Made by a program: the position numbers and the translations under genes | Part shown: positions 45,818-56,999 of the stretch, one piece after another | Numbering within the stretch: position 1 is the first letter of the stretch | Layout of the letters: each line of letters starts with the position of its first letter | Notes under the pieces: model-generated | The model's database searches: none | Seen by the model: the letters and a program-made list of their open reading frames with translations, nothing else | Told to the model about the DNA's origin: nothing | Assembly: GCA_050084985.1 (NCBI GenBank) | Contig: JBITNC010000001.1 | Span: forward strand, 210,738,001 to 210,802,000 | Direction of reading: 5' to 3' | Source: Nageia nagi | Lineage: Eukaryota > Pinophyta | DNA length: 64,000 nucleotides

Positions 45818-45945
45818 TAGAAAAAATAGAAAAATCATAAAATCCTAAAAAATAGGAAAATCATAAAATCCTAAAAATAGAAAAATCATAAAATCCTAAA
45901 AAATAGAAAAATCATAAAATCCTAAAAATTTGAAAAATTATAAAA
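45818..45945 (+). repeat. ~25-bp minisatellite in the Tat element
   Basis: Five units of AAAATAGAAAAATCATAAAA followed by TCCT, with small length changes. Confidence 0.9.
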
Positions 45946-46890
45946 CACATAAAAGTTATAAAATTATAAAATATACCTAGATGGAAACATCTAGAGGTCA
46001 CTTGGCAATTGGGTGCCCTGCCCTTGTACGATGTAAATATATGTTGCATGTTATCATAACAATGATTATCCAGTAAATGTGTAATGTATGAAAAGGTTAC
46101 CTTAGAATAATCTCCTTGTTATCACTACATTCACTTTATCCTTTCTTTTTAAAAGAAATGACATACCCTAGATGATAGAAAAACATAAAATTTGTATGTT
46201 TGAAGAAAAATCAAAAACTCTAAACACTTAATACATTAAGGAATTCTAAGAGAATTTGAATGAAATTATTTTAGAAACATTAAGAGTGAAAAATTACATA
46301 TCTATCCTATTATTTGCTTCATCCCGAACCCAAGAATCATTTAGTAAAAAAAAAAAAAGTAAAAGATATGAAAAAAAAAATAATATAAAATATATATATA
46401 TAAAAAAAAAAAATTTACATCATACCAATGATTCTTGGGTGATTACAATATCCTCTACCGGGGCTATGGATGCCTGACTGGTAGTAGAGCAAGGTTGTAG
46501 TGGGATCAAGGTGGTTAAGCAACTTTCTATGGACCTCTATACGTTCCATATGGATGGATTAGCTCATTAATGTTTCTGAGATAATTCCATGTCAAATGAT
46601 CTAAGAAGGGAAATGAATGTCACTACACACATAGAGTTTTAGATTTTTTATCAACATATAATAATATTGTTTGATATCATCTTAGGTTGTTAAATCTTGA
46701 AATAAAGAAAGATAAGGTAGATGTTATAATAACTTGGTTATTAATTCAAAGGTCACTTAATATTTTTGTTATAATGAATATCCTTCATATTATATATTTT
46801 GTTTGTGTTTAAAATCATTTGTGTCATTTTGTTAAACCCATTTCTCTTGATATACCTATTACCTTTGAACATTATTAAAAACACCTAATA
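45946..46890. other. Internal non-coding region of the Tat element
   Basis: Poly-A and AT-rich runs at about 46347-46412. No gene that I can support. A short open frame at 46256-46477 is low complexity. Confidence 0.5.
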
Positions 46891-46892
46891 CA

Positions 46893-47024
46893 GGAGCATC
46901 CCCTAGATGAAGATACCAGAGGGGTGGAGGTGGAATGTCCTGAGGGAGACCAAACTATTGATGAAACTAATCATAATGAAAATACTCCACAATACCTACA
47001 TGAGGACCCTATAAAAATATAGCC
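46893..47024 (+). other. Possible acidic exon on the sense strand
   Basis: After a splice-acceptor-like TAATACAG, the plus strand reads EHPLDEDTRGVEVECPEGDQ and TIDETNHNENTPQYLHEDP before a stop. The composition looks coding, unlike the opposite strand at this point. It could be a last exon of the sense ORF that starts at 44603. Weak evidence. Confidence 0.25.
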
Positions 47025-47029
47025 TATCT

Positions 47030-48352
47030 ATTCCCATATAAATGGAAACTAGTCTTAACAAAATCAGAAATTTGTAAACCAATTCTCCATCGGATCTGAC
47101 TAGGAGTCAAACTGCTCAAGAGCTATCTGTAGAAGGCAACATCTCTTCAAATGCCATCTCTATAAGGAATAACTAATAAATGGCTCCAACGTCGAATACC
47201 CGATGGATATCTATAAGTGGTATACATAGGATCAAGTAATCCTAAAGGTTGGCAAGGATAATATGCTCATATGCCCAAGCCTATAAAATAAGTGTGGTAG
47301 CTACTGTAGCTCTCAAAGTTCATACCAATAAATAAAGCTCTCTATAAATAAGGGCTAATAATGAAAGAGCCCAAGCAAAAGTGATCCTCAAAGTCATCAT
47401 CTGATGAAGTACACCCATCAAAGCCCAAGGAAATCTCCCACCACCAGCATTTGGTGCACCATAACACATGATGCATCCCATAAGATAGGTAATGTGAAGA
47501 TATGCAGGATGCTCCTCCTCTGATAATCCTTACCAAAATTGATAATACATCAAGCCTCCTACCTGAATCTAAACCATTAACTCCTCAACCACATCATCTC
47601 CAAAAAGCTCCCTTACCAAAGGTAGAGCCTCCTCTCTAGTCTGAAGAAGAACTATATCCATGCCTCAGATTGGAAGTCTCAAAATGCGATAGATATCCTC
47701 CAATGTAATAGTAATAGGACCAGTAGGTAGATGCAAAGCATTGATCACTGGATCCCATCTCTCAAAAAGGGCAGCTAAAATTGCAAGATCCTTTTGGATA
47801 CGACCCATATATGGGGCCACTCCAAAACCAACATCATGAAGAAAAGCATGATCTGAGTTAGGTACTCGACCACTAAGTTCATGGAGAATTTGAGGGTAAT
47901 GACCCCTGGAAGTAAAAACCTCTGAAACCTAAAAAAATAGACATGAAATTTTAGTATAAAAGAAAATAGCAAAAAGTTTGTTTAGGATCATCATCAATCA
48001 TGTTAAGCGATCTATGACGACTCAAACAGATCATTACCGATCCTTACAATCAGTGACGATCCTGAGAGATCATCGATGATCGACAAAATCATCGATGATT
48101 ATATAAAAACTATAGTTGAGGCTCAAACCCTTGGCTAGGGTTTTTAAAATATACATAAAATGAATATGAAAATTGTAAAAGCCTATGCTGATACAATCTA
48201 CATTATACTAACAATATAGATAAAGAATTTAAATTACTACTATCAACCTAATACCGAAAAAAAAAAAAACACAAAAAACAAAAAAATGGATGGGTAAAAT
48301 ACCTCTTTAAAGATTGATTTGCCTTTTTTGAAATCCTCTTACATGGTGCCAT
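47030..48352 (-). pseudogene. Antisense plant mobile domain (PMD) gene inside the Tat element
   Basis: Exon 1 begins at the ATG at 48352-48350 (MAPCKRISKKANQSLK) and ends near 48303 at AAGAG/GTATTT. After an intron, exon 2 starts near 47930 and reads HYPQILHELSGRVPNSDHAF, LHDVGFGVAPYMGRIQKDLA, LFERWDPVINALHLPTGPIT and ITLEDIYRILRLPI (47700-47668). The W-x-P...TFHLP-x-G-x-x-TITLEDVYRILRLP pattern is the plant mobile domain (aminotransferase-like family), known in host genes such as MAIN and in many plant transposons. A TGA at 47665-47667, then stops near 47569 and 47530, break it. A C-terminal part continues (YPAYLHITYLMGCIMCYGAP-like text, ~47500) to about 47030. Antisense orientation between integrase and LTR, with an intron, suggests capture or a resident accessory gene. 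Confidence 0.8.
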
Positions 48353-48955
48353 CTGGTCTGCTAAAAATTTGGTAAAGAAATGAAAATGACAAGTAAGAAA
48401 AAGATAAAAGTGGAAAAGTAAATGACATGTAAAAGTCAAAATGAAAACTATTTTGTTTTTAAAATCCTCACGTCATGGATCGTTAGCGATCTCTATGTCG
48501 ATCGTCAATGATTTAAATCAAATCGATAACGATTATTGATCAGTAACGATTCATAAATAATCATTAACGATTTATATTATTTGAAAATGTATAAAATGAA
48601 GTATATTTTCTTTAAATATCTTAAAATTTATTTGTGTATAGATAAAAAATTAAAAAAGCTTCGTTCACTAAGGTGAAAGTGAACACATTATAAATCACAT
48701 TATTTTTTGCCTAGAAGAATGCTCCAATGTCACATGATTGCCAAATACATCAGCACATGAAGGACTAGTATTGAGTAAACTTACTAGGGTAAAATGATTA
48801 AAATCGCTATCAAAACAAGTCTAAACATAAGAAATTAAGATATTCATAGCAAAATATACTATTATAAAGATAGTATTTTAACTATATAAATCCACGATGA
48901 TCACTTTACAGTCGTTAACAATCATAAAAGATTGTCAACGATCCTTGACTAAGTC
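47988..48955. repeat. Clusters of GATCGTTRACGATC-like palindromic words
   Basis: Dense groups at 47988-48110 (in the PMD intron), 48476-48570 and 48893-48955, with words such as GATCATCGATGATC, GATCGTTAGCGATC, GATCGTCAATGAT and GATTGTCAACGATC. The same words cluster in both LTRs and at 35278-35345. They stand out as CpG-containing in an AT-rich background. Confidence 0.7.
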
Positions 48956-49241
48956 AAATATGAAAAACAAATTAGACTAAGTCTGAGCTCAAATGGCAAA
49001 ACAATCACAGGATGTAAGAGATCATCTCAAAACCTCATTGTCAGGACAAAGGAAAACACTATTACAATTCATATACTAAAGAAAACTTATACGGTATAGG
49101 TGCACTTAGACATGCAAAATGACATAATAGAAATGTCATGCAACTGTCACACAAGCTCAATACGTCATCATACCGAAAATAGTCACTTCTAAAGTTATCA
49201 ACTTTATCAAACAACAAAGCTTCTCATTATATATTTTTTGA

Positions 49242-49287
49242 AATTATCAACCCTATCTTAGGTTGATAATTCAAAAAAGGGGCAAAA
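49242..49287 (+). other. Hairpin and polypurine tract before the 3' LTR
   Basis: AATTATCAACC (49242-49252) pairs perfectly with GGTTGATAATT (49261-49271) around an 8-base loop. Directly after it comes the polypurine tract AAAAAAGGGGCAAAA and the LTR start at 49288. Confidence 0.8.
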
Positions 49288-50418
49288 TGTAGACACTCAA
49301 AATAAACCCTATCTTTAATTTAATAATATATAAACAAATAAAATAAGTATTTTTCTAATATATATCACATTAAAATAATTATAAATTCTTATAAAAGCAT
49401 TAAACAAGATTTAAAATTATATTATCGGATCAATCTTTTTGAACATATATAAAACTAGTGGACTTACGACCCTTGTCATTAAAAAACGACCATAGAGCGA
49501 CCATTCTAATGTTAATATAAAATCACTAAGTAATCGGTGATAATCCGATACGATCATCGATGATCTCTTAGGATTGTTGATGATCCTTGAATAGTTAAGC
49601 AACAGACAAATCTAAGCCTGGAATAGCCTAATACGTACAATTTGTAATCATAGATACAGATGGAAGATAATAACACCTCAAAATTTAGTTTGGGAGGTTA
49701 CTTGGAATCTTGTGATGCCAAAACAAATGAATAACAAACCTTGAAGCTTATAAATTGAAGCTCTGTAGGTGAACAAAGGGACCTAATTTTACTATAGCAA
49801 AGCTCTATCGAAATCAAATTAGGAGATTATTAGCAAAAGATTGTAAGCTTGATCAATAGCAAATCTCATATCAATTATATTTCCATATTATGTTATTCAT
49901 TTGCTGATTCATATGTATGAGCAGGTATGCTTTTGATGTTTCATTTGTTTTCTGTGTGTAGGGTCAATACAAAAAAATAATGATGGAAGTAAGCATGAAA
50001 GAGAACAATAAGGAATAGACAAAAACATTTCAAAATTCTGTGAAAAGATTACTCCAATGCTTACAGATCCAATCGTCGATGATTCAAAGATCGATCGATG
50101 ATGATCCACCAGATTGATAATAGAGGCTAAAAGTTTACAACAAGCACAATGATGGTGTAGAGAATGTAGAGTCATGCTTCAATTGTTACCGATCCTCACT
50201 GATCATTTCCAATCCATTATCGATCATTACCGATCCACAACGATCGTTGTCGATGTTGATTAAAATAGATCAATAAAACTCGCTTTTTGTATTCAAATAT
50301 TTTAGAATATAATATCATTATTATTATTGATGTGTATTATCAAATATGTTCATGATTAATTATGTTGAATGATTTATCTATCTAAATTGCATTTTAGGTT
50401 CATAATTTGATATACACA
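49288..50418 (+). repeat. 3' LTR of the Tat element
   Basis: 1131 bp, the partner of 33975-35106. Differences seen are mainly transitions plus a few small indels (for example AAAGAATAATG against AATAATG near 49975). Followed by the CATAG duplication. Confidence 0.93.
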
Positions 50419-50423
50419 CATAG

Positions 50424-51146
50424 AATATAATGATGTGATACTATCATGTCGAAATGATATAGTCATTTCAAGTAACCAAATAATAAAAGTAAATGATCTC
50501 TTCTTTTCCCCAATAGTATAAGGGTAAGAATGATTGATGATTCTACTTTAGCCCAATATTTGAAGAGTGAAATGATAGTGAAATACCCATGTTGAATAAT
50601 ATGATCTAATAGGTAACATAGTCATGTCGAGTAATTAAGAATAGGCTCACAAACCTACTAGGCTTTTGACTATATTAAGAAGGCATGCAAATCTTAAATA
50701 AGATGCAATACCAAATGATAACTAATAAAATATATTGAAATGATAAAATGACTAGCACAATACAAAACTATAATACCAAATTTTGTGAAAAAATAATCAC
50801 ACCTATGGGGGTGCTTGATAGGATGACTATGATTGAGAAAGAAAATGTTAAATGATTACATCTCCTCAAGCAAGAGAATGGCATGAGGTCCAAGATAGGG
50901 CCACATCCATCTTGTTGATTGATGAGTGAAAAAGTGTGATTAAAATTGGTTAGATAAATAAAAATTTTGAATCAAATTAGACCTAACAAGTCTATTGCAA
51001 ACTAGTTAAGGCTAATTAGTAGGATAATTAAGAAGACCATTTGGTGAAACTAGCTAAGGATATTGATGTATCAATTGACTAATTGATAGATTGATTAGAC
51101 CTATGATAGGTTAAAAATAAAAAAATATAAATCATCTTTTCATTTT
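50424..51146. other. Right side of the Tat insertion site, nothing recognised
   Basis: Continues the sequence interrupted at 33974. Contains repeated GATA/TCATGTCGA words, but no gene. Confidence 0.45.
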
Positions 51147-51747
51147 TCACAAGTCTATAAGATGCTTTTGTATATGATAATGCAAGTTGATAATGCTTTG
51201 CCCTTTGCAACAAGTGGCTATCTGTTATGCTTTGTGAATGTTATGTATGAGATACTATCTTAAGTTATGGTTGTGTATTATGATTGTGATACCCCAAGGG
51301 TAAGATATTTGCCTATTTTTAATCTTGTTCATTGATTGCTACCTATGCTGCAATACCCAAGATATATAGTTTTAGTTTACTTTTAGTTTAATATGTTCAT
51401 CTATTTCCTATTACTCTTAGCCTTTGTATCTCTTTCCTATTACTTTTAACCTTCACAATAGATAGGAACAAGACTACAATATAGAGATTGAGTATAAAAC
51501 CTACACAAGCACCTCCCCACAACCATTTGGTCTCTCAAGGACCCTATTATTATGGGTAATGGAGAACTTGACCAAACCAAACCCTTGAGGTTACACTATA
51601 TCAATCAATAGTAGAAAGTCCATTTTTAGCATGCCTAATGGGATGTAAGCTAAATTCCATATTTAACAAGTGTAAATAGGCTATATAGTTATGTATGGTG
51701 AGATATCAATTAGATCCTTTAAATATTATAAGATTTTTACCACTTAT
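51147..51747 (+). repeat. 5' LTR of the older gypsy element
   Basis: Matches the right repeat up to about 51610 (ATAAGATGCTTTTGTATATG, ATACCCCAAGGGTAAGATA, CTCTCAAGGACCCTA, AAACCCTTRAGGTTACACTA). It probably extends to the primer site at 51748. The true left end is uncertain. Confidence 0.7.
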
Positions 51748-51760
51748 TGGTGACTCTACT
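51748..51760 (+). other. Primer-binding-site-like word
   Basis: TGGTGACTCTACT resembles, with C-to-T changes, the TGGCGACTCC primer sites of plant gypsy elements that are usually assigned to arginine tRNA. Confidence 0.45.
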
Positions 51761-51989
51761 ATAAACTAGTCAATATTTTGAACCCTGGCACCTCCAAAAT
51801 GTAGACTTACTAGAAGTAGTGCTAGAAACTCTCTCAGATAACCTAAATTTTAAGAACTTTTGGTTCCTCATAGGAGGAATAGGAGAGATTTCTTAAATTA
51901 TATCTCCTAAAATTCCCTTAAGGTCTATCTCATTATCATTTGTATTTAACTCCACCTCAAAAAATCCTTCACCTAATTCAACTACTTAG

Positions 51990-53486
51990 TTGTTGCTAAT
52001 TCACTAGCTATTCTTCAAGCAACTTTTAAATTTTTTCCTAAATATGATGGATATAGTAAAACACCATATGAACATTATCAATGTATCTCTATTAGCTTCA
52101 AGCTTTGATATCACTAATAAAAAGGTGATGACTTGACTGTCATCACACTCTTTTCAAGGAAAAGTAATTGAATGGTTTAAAACTCTTACCCTTCAGTATA
52201 CAAACACATGAGGAGATTTATGTCAAGATTTAATAAAAATATTTGCTATATATGGTGATGATAGTACCTTCCTAAGCCTTATCTCATGTATCAAAAGACA
52301 TATTCATGAGGCTATTGATGATTTCAATATCATATTTGAAAAAATATGAAAATCTATTCTAGTAAGGATTAGACGAATAAATGCATAAGCTCTGGTATAT
52401 TATAGGAAAGCCTTTATCCCAAATCTTAATATGCTAATTTTTATTTTAGGAGATACTTTTTTAGATGTTTACCAAATGGCCAAAACCTCTAACCATACTT
52501 TGGTGTCCTCTAGAAAGATGCAACCAAGAACCATAATGCCCTTATTCCCTAATTTTCCTCCTAAATAAGCCTTGTAAATTTCTCATCCTATAATGTTATC
52601 CTTACCACCTCCACCTAAGCCTACTATTCAAAATCAAATACCAGCACTACCTACTCCTACATCTACTAGTACAAGTATTGATTCTAAATCTCAAGAGGTG
52701 GAAAGAATAAGGTAATTAGAGGTAACTATTAGAAACCTTACCAATAAGCTCACCCTATAAGAAAGGCATAATCAAATTTTTAACTATAGGAGATATAATA
52801 ATTAGTATCATCCTAGATTTCAACCTAACAATAACCAAATAGAACATCCCAATATCCTAAAAGTAATTGATAACATTGCTATAGCAAGTTCTATAGAGAG
52901 TGATCCTCTAGGAATTACTAAATGGTGTCCTTATTGTTCAACTCCTCACTTTTCAAACTCATCTGTAGTCTATCAACACTACTATTAAGGTTTGCATTTA
53001 TACCAAATGGTGGAACCTACACCAAATCCTACTGCTGACCTCACTATCATAAATTTTTAGCTTTTGGGATATGTTGGAGAGTAATCCAACTATATTTAAA
53101 CTAGAGCTTCTTATTTAATGATCACTAAATAACCCCAATTCACTCAATAAAATCAATAACCCATTCTAGTGTAATCTAAACCCAAAAGAGCTAAGGCTCC
53201 TTTGGTCCAACCATAGAATCAACAAAATTAATTTCTAAGAAATTTGATTCATGTTCCTCACATCTTGGGTAATGTTATCCATATAGAAGGAAATTCCACT
53301 ATGACTAGAAAACAAGTCCTAGAGAAAGAGAGGCCTAATCCATTAATATATCCTTTCATTATAGATCACCATAAGGAAAATGCCACCCAATAATTCAAAA
53401 CACATCAACTAGTTGAAATAAGTAAGTTTGTCCCATATGCTCCATATAACATTATACAAGAACTAAAAAAAACTCCTAAAATTACC
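51990..53486 (+). pseudogene. Gag of the older gypsy element, decayed
   Basis: Reading through shifts gives FPKYDGYSKTPYEHYQ (~52033), AIDDFNIIFEKI and ALVYYRKAFIPNL (~52390), NHTLVSSRKMQPRTIM (~52490), a Pro-rich segment (LPPPPKPTIQNQIPALPTPT, ~52600), a coiled segment, KWCPYCSTPHFSNS (~52922; only part of a zinc knuckle) and ILGNVIHIEGNSTMTRKQVL (~53260). The order and texture fit a plant gypsy gag followed by protease. Many stops. Confidence 0.65.
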
Positions 53487-54030
53487 ATGCTTAATGTATT
53501 AAGGATTTCAGGTCAATTGGATCTTTTACAAGAAGCTTTGAAATTAAAGAATAGTAAGAAAAGGGTAAATGAGAGAAATGTTATCTTTACAATATCTGAT
53601 GATGTCCCTCAAACTCCAATAGGTATAATGATACCTCCACTTTTCTATCTTTCTTTTATACTAAAAGGTTGGGTTATTAATAATTGTATGATAGATACCA
53701 AAGCTAATATTATCATGGTTCTCAAACCTATTGCAAATGAAATGAAATTATATATTACAAGGTGCATTGATGGTGTTATACAATTATATTCTTCCTTTGT
53801 AGATGTTGTTAATAATGTTAAAGGAGTTCCAATAACTCTTAATGCATTTCATGATATTTATTTCATTCAAGATGTTAATATCATTGATCTTTCACCTTTA
53901 TTTTGGATGTCTATGTAGAGAATTTACAACCAAATTGGGAGGGTGGTTAGCTTTAGATTATACACATCTTATACTACCCTTCCAAAATAAAAAAGTGAAG
54001 ATTCTAAATGAGAAAATAAATGCCATTTAA
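53487..54030 (+). pseudogene. Protease region of the older gypsy element
   Basis: Open frame 53487-53918 reads MLNVLRISGQLDLLQEALKL, NVIFTISDDVPQTP and GWVINNCMIDTKANIIMVLK, then DGVIQLYSSFVDVVNNVKGV and FHDIYFIQDVNIIDL. NNCMIDTKANI corresponds to the aspartic protease active site D-[ST]-G-A, with Gly replaced by Lys, so this copy would be inactive even without its other breaks. Confidence 0.72.
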
Positions 54031-55430
54031 CCTAAAAATAGAAGAAGCCATGAAGCAAGAATTGATTAAATTGATTGATTTAAAAATTATTTATCCTATT
54101 AAACATTCTTCTTAGGTTGCAAATCTAGTCCTAGTTAAAAAGAAAAATGGGGAGATTAGATTATGTGTATATTTCAAAAATATAAATCAAGTATCTCTCA
54201 AGGATAATTATCCTCTTCCTCCTATTGAAAAAATCCTACATATAGTAGCTAGAGCTTGCTTCTTTTCAATGATTTATGGCTACTCAAGGTTCAACTAGAT
54301 ATGGATAAAAGATGAGAATCAATACAAAAATACATTCACAACCAAATGGGAAACATTTTTTTTTTAAAGAATGTCTTTCTAATGTGGGAGATACTTTTCA
54401 AAGAGCCATAGACCATGCATTTGGTGATCTAATAAATAAGATTATCTTATTCTATCTAGATGATATCATAGTATTTTATAAGATTAGACAAGATCATTTA
54501 CAACATCTTACACAAGTGTTTGAAAAATATGTGGAGTTTGGGATCTTAATCAATCCCAAAAAGTCTATTTTCATGGTTAACCAAGGAAAATTACTTTGAT
54601 ATATTATCTCAAAAAAGGGATTGGCAATTGATCCAAACATAGTGAAAGCTATTGAAGCATTACCACTCCCTTCCAATAAGAAGGCCTTCCAATCATTCCT
54701 TGTTCAAATCAATTTTGCTAGAAAATTCATAAATTATTTTTCAAAAATTATATATTTAATCATTGTAATATTGAAGAAAGATGCTATATTTTCTTGGTCA
54801 AAAAAACCAAAGCAAGCTTTTTAGGACATTAAAAAATCCATAATAGAAGCTCCTATTCTAAAAAATCTTGATTTTGCAAAAGATTTCATTATGTATGCAT
54901 ATGGAGTAGAGAAAATCATTATTGCAATTCTAGCATAGATTAATGATAAGAAAGAAGAACATCTGATTGCCTTCCATAGCCAAACACTACACCAACATCA
55001 TAAAAGGTATTCATTTATTAAAAAATAAAATTTTTCTATAATGAAAGGACTTAAGGAATTTAAGCATTATGTGTCTCATAACAAGATCCTTGTATTCACT
55101 ATCCATCCTATTGTGAGAAATTATCATAAAAGGAGAATTAGGTGAAGGAAAACCTAGTTAGATTACTAAGATAATGGAATATGATATGGAAATTAAACCA
55201 ACTAGGCTTATCAAAGGTAGGGCTCTATGTGAAAATATAGAACAAGCCTCACACATGATTGTTATCATAGAGGATGAAAAGCATCTTAATGAAGAAAGTG
55301 ATTGGATAAAATAAATAATTTTATATTTTCAAACTAGTAAATATCTTGAATCTCTAGATAGGTTTTAAAGAAGGAGATTCAGGCAGTAAGATTTAAATTT
55401 TGTAATGATATATGACTATCTTTATAGGAA
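54031..55430 (+). pseudogene. Reverse transcriptase and RNase H of the older gypsy element
   Basis: Blocks: EEAMKQELIKLID and YPIKHSS*VANLVLVKKKNG (~54090-54145), EIRLCVYFKNINQ, DNYPLPPIEKI (~54205), then after a shift FKECLSNVGDTFQRAIDHAF (~54363), NKIILFYLDDIIVFYKIRQD (~54435; YLDD is the catalytic box), FGILINPKKSIFMVNQGKLL, GLAIDPNIVKAIEALPLPSN (~54618) and DAIFSWSKKPKQAF. RNase H follows: DFAKDFIMYAYGV (~54871), HSQTLHQHHKRYSFIKK and FKHYVSHNKILVFT (~55057). GRALCENIE (~55218) then ends the region. At least two frameshifts and several stops. Confidence 0.82.
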
Positions 55431-56570
55431 AAACTTTGATCAACCCTTATTAATATGTGTAACTCATGATGAAACCTAGAGAATATTGCATGAATTTCAT
55501 CATGGATTCTCTAGAGGACATTATAGTGTACCAAATACTACAATAAAAATATTACAAGTTGGGTACTATTGGCCTACCATGTTTTAAGATTCATTAAAGA
55601 TAGCCTAGGAGTGTGATAAATGTAGCATATTTATGGGAAAAAGAAGGCAAGTAGTTATTCCTCTTAAACCTATGGTGGTTGAGTAACCTTTCCAACAATG
55701 GGGCCTAGACTTCATTGGTGTTACAAACCCTAATTCCTCAATCGGCCATAAATTTATCTTGATTGCAATAGATTATTTTACAAGATGGGTAGAAGCTATG
55801 CCATGCAAAAATGTAGATCAAGAGATGATAATGGGAATGATCAAAAGAATAATCACAAATTTTGGTATTCCACATATTATTGTCTTAGATAATGGTCCTA
55901 CATTCATTAGAGCTAATTTGTCAAATTTTTTGTGAAGTATAGGATCTACTAGCTATTTTCTTCAACTTATTACCCATAGGGAAATGGGTTACCTGAATCA
56001 ACTGATAAAAACTTAACCTAGATCATTAAAAGAATAATTGAAGAAAATTTGAGATAATGGCATACATAGTTGGACTATGCATTATAGGGAGATAGAATCA
56101 TTATTAAATTAACTATTAATACATCCCATTATGCATTAGTATAGGTAAAAGACTTGTGTTTCCATTTCACCTTGAGTTATTAACATTAAAAATTATATAA
56201 GAAATGGAAGACTATGGCTTTGAACCATTACAAGTTAGGTATAATTAGCTCCTAAAGTTAGAGGAATACCAAAAAAAAGCATGAGTCTTTCCAACATCAC
56301 CAACATATAGTTAAGAAATAGTTTGATAAGTGAAAGTCTTCCTAGGTGAAGTTTGAAATAGGATACATTATCCCTCAAATGGGATGAGAAAATAACAAAT
56401 CCTAAGAGATATTAGAAATTTGACTCAATATGGAGTAGGCCTTATATTATCACTCAAGCCATGTCAAATAATGTGTTCAAATTACAATATATCACTAGAT
56501 CCCATGAACTACCTATCCCAATTAATAGGATCTATTTGAAACATTACCAAGTGATAGGGTGATTTCATAA
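55431..56570 (+). pseudogene. Integrase of the older gypsy element
   Basis: Zinc-binding region with H-x3-H-type spacing (LHEFHHGFSRGHYSVPNTTI, ~55480) and CDKCSIFMGKRRQV (~55612). Core: QQWGLDFIGVTNPNSSIGHK (~55695, first Asp), FILIAIDYFTRWVEAMPC, then GIPHIIVLDNGPTFIRANLS (~55863, second Asp). The Glu block near 55990 is badly degraded (YYP*GNGLPEST, where the family has QANGQAE). A C-terminal part reaches ~56560 (LPIPINRIYLKHYQVIG-like). Dead. Confidence 0.8.
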
Positions 56571-56999
56571 CACCTATAGAAAATTGTATAGTGTATATAG
56601 TTTCAAAAAAAATTATTTCTTTACTTTATGTTTGTATATCCCTTAAGTTTAAATACATTCTCCAACAAAGTAGGTAGCCATTAATGCTAAGCATTGACTA
56701 GGCATGATGTGAAGTTAGCACCTATACCCCACTAACTGTCAATCAATAGGACAACATTTAAGAAAATATTTCCTCAAATATCTCAACCATCACCTCTTAC
56801 CTTAGTTTAAATTTTATACACACCAAATTGATCCATTACTGGTTGTTACTCACCAATTTATACAATACATGAACTCAAATACTTCAAAGTATTAACTACC
56901 ATTAATATACATTTATCACAAATCTTAGATGAATAAAACACATCCCTCACCTTTCTATTCAACACTTAGCCATTTTAGCACACAAGTTTCTAAAGTAAC

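Larger units (their letters stand above)
33975..50418 (+). mobile_element. Ty3/gypsy LTR retrotransposon, Tat lineage, full length
   Basis: A 16.4-kb element with LTRs at 33975-35106 and 49288-50418, flanked by the 5-bp duplication CATAG (33970-33974 and 50419-50423). LTRs start TGTAGACA and end TACACA. Inside, in order: primer site, 1.5-kb structured leader, gag, protease with a G-patch-like tail, RT, RNase H, a second archaeal-type RNase H, integrase, an extra sense ORF, a minisatellite, an antisense plant mobile domain gene, a hairpin and a polypurine tract. The dual RNase H and the size mark the Tat lineage (Tat/Ogre-like). Coding is broken mainly by nonsense codons, with one clear frameshift near 38010-38030. 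It is not autonomous as it stands, yet the frame is preserved remarkably well for its length. Confidence 0.93.

Noticed and set aside
46256-46477. 73-residue plus-strand frame
   Set aside because: Lysine runs from poly-A tracts; low complexity.
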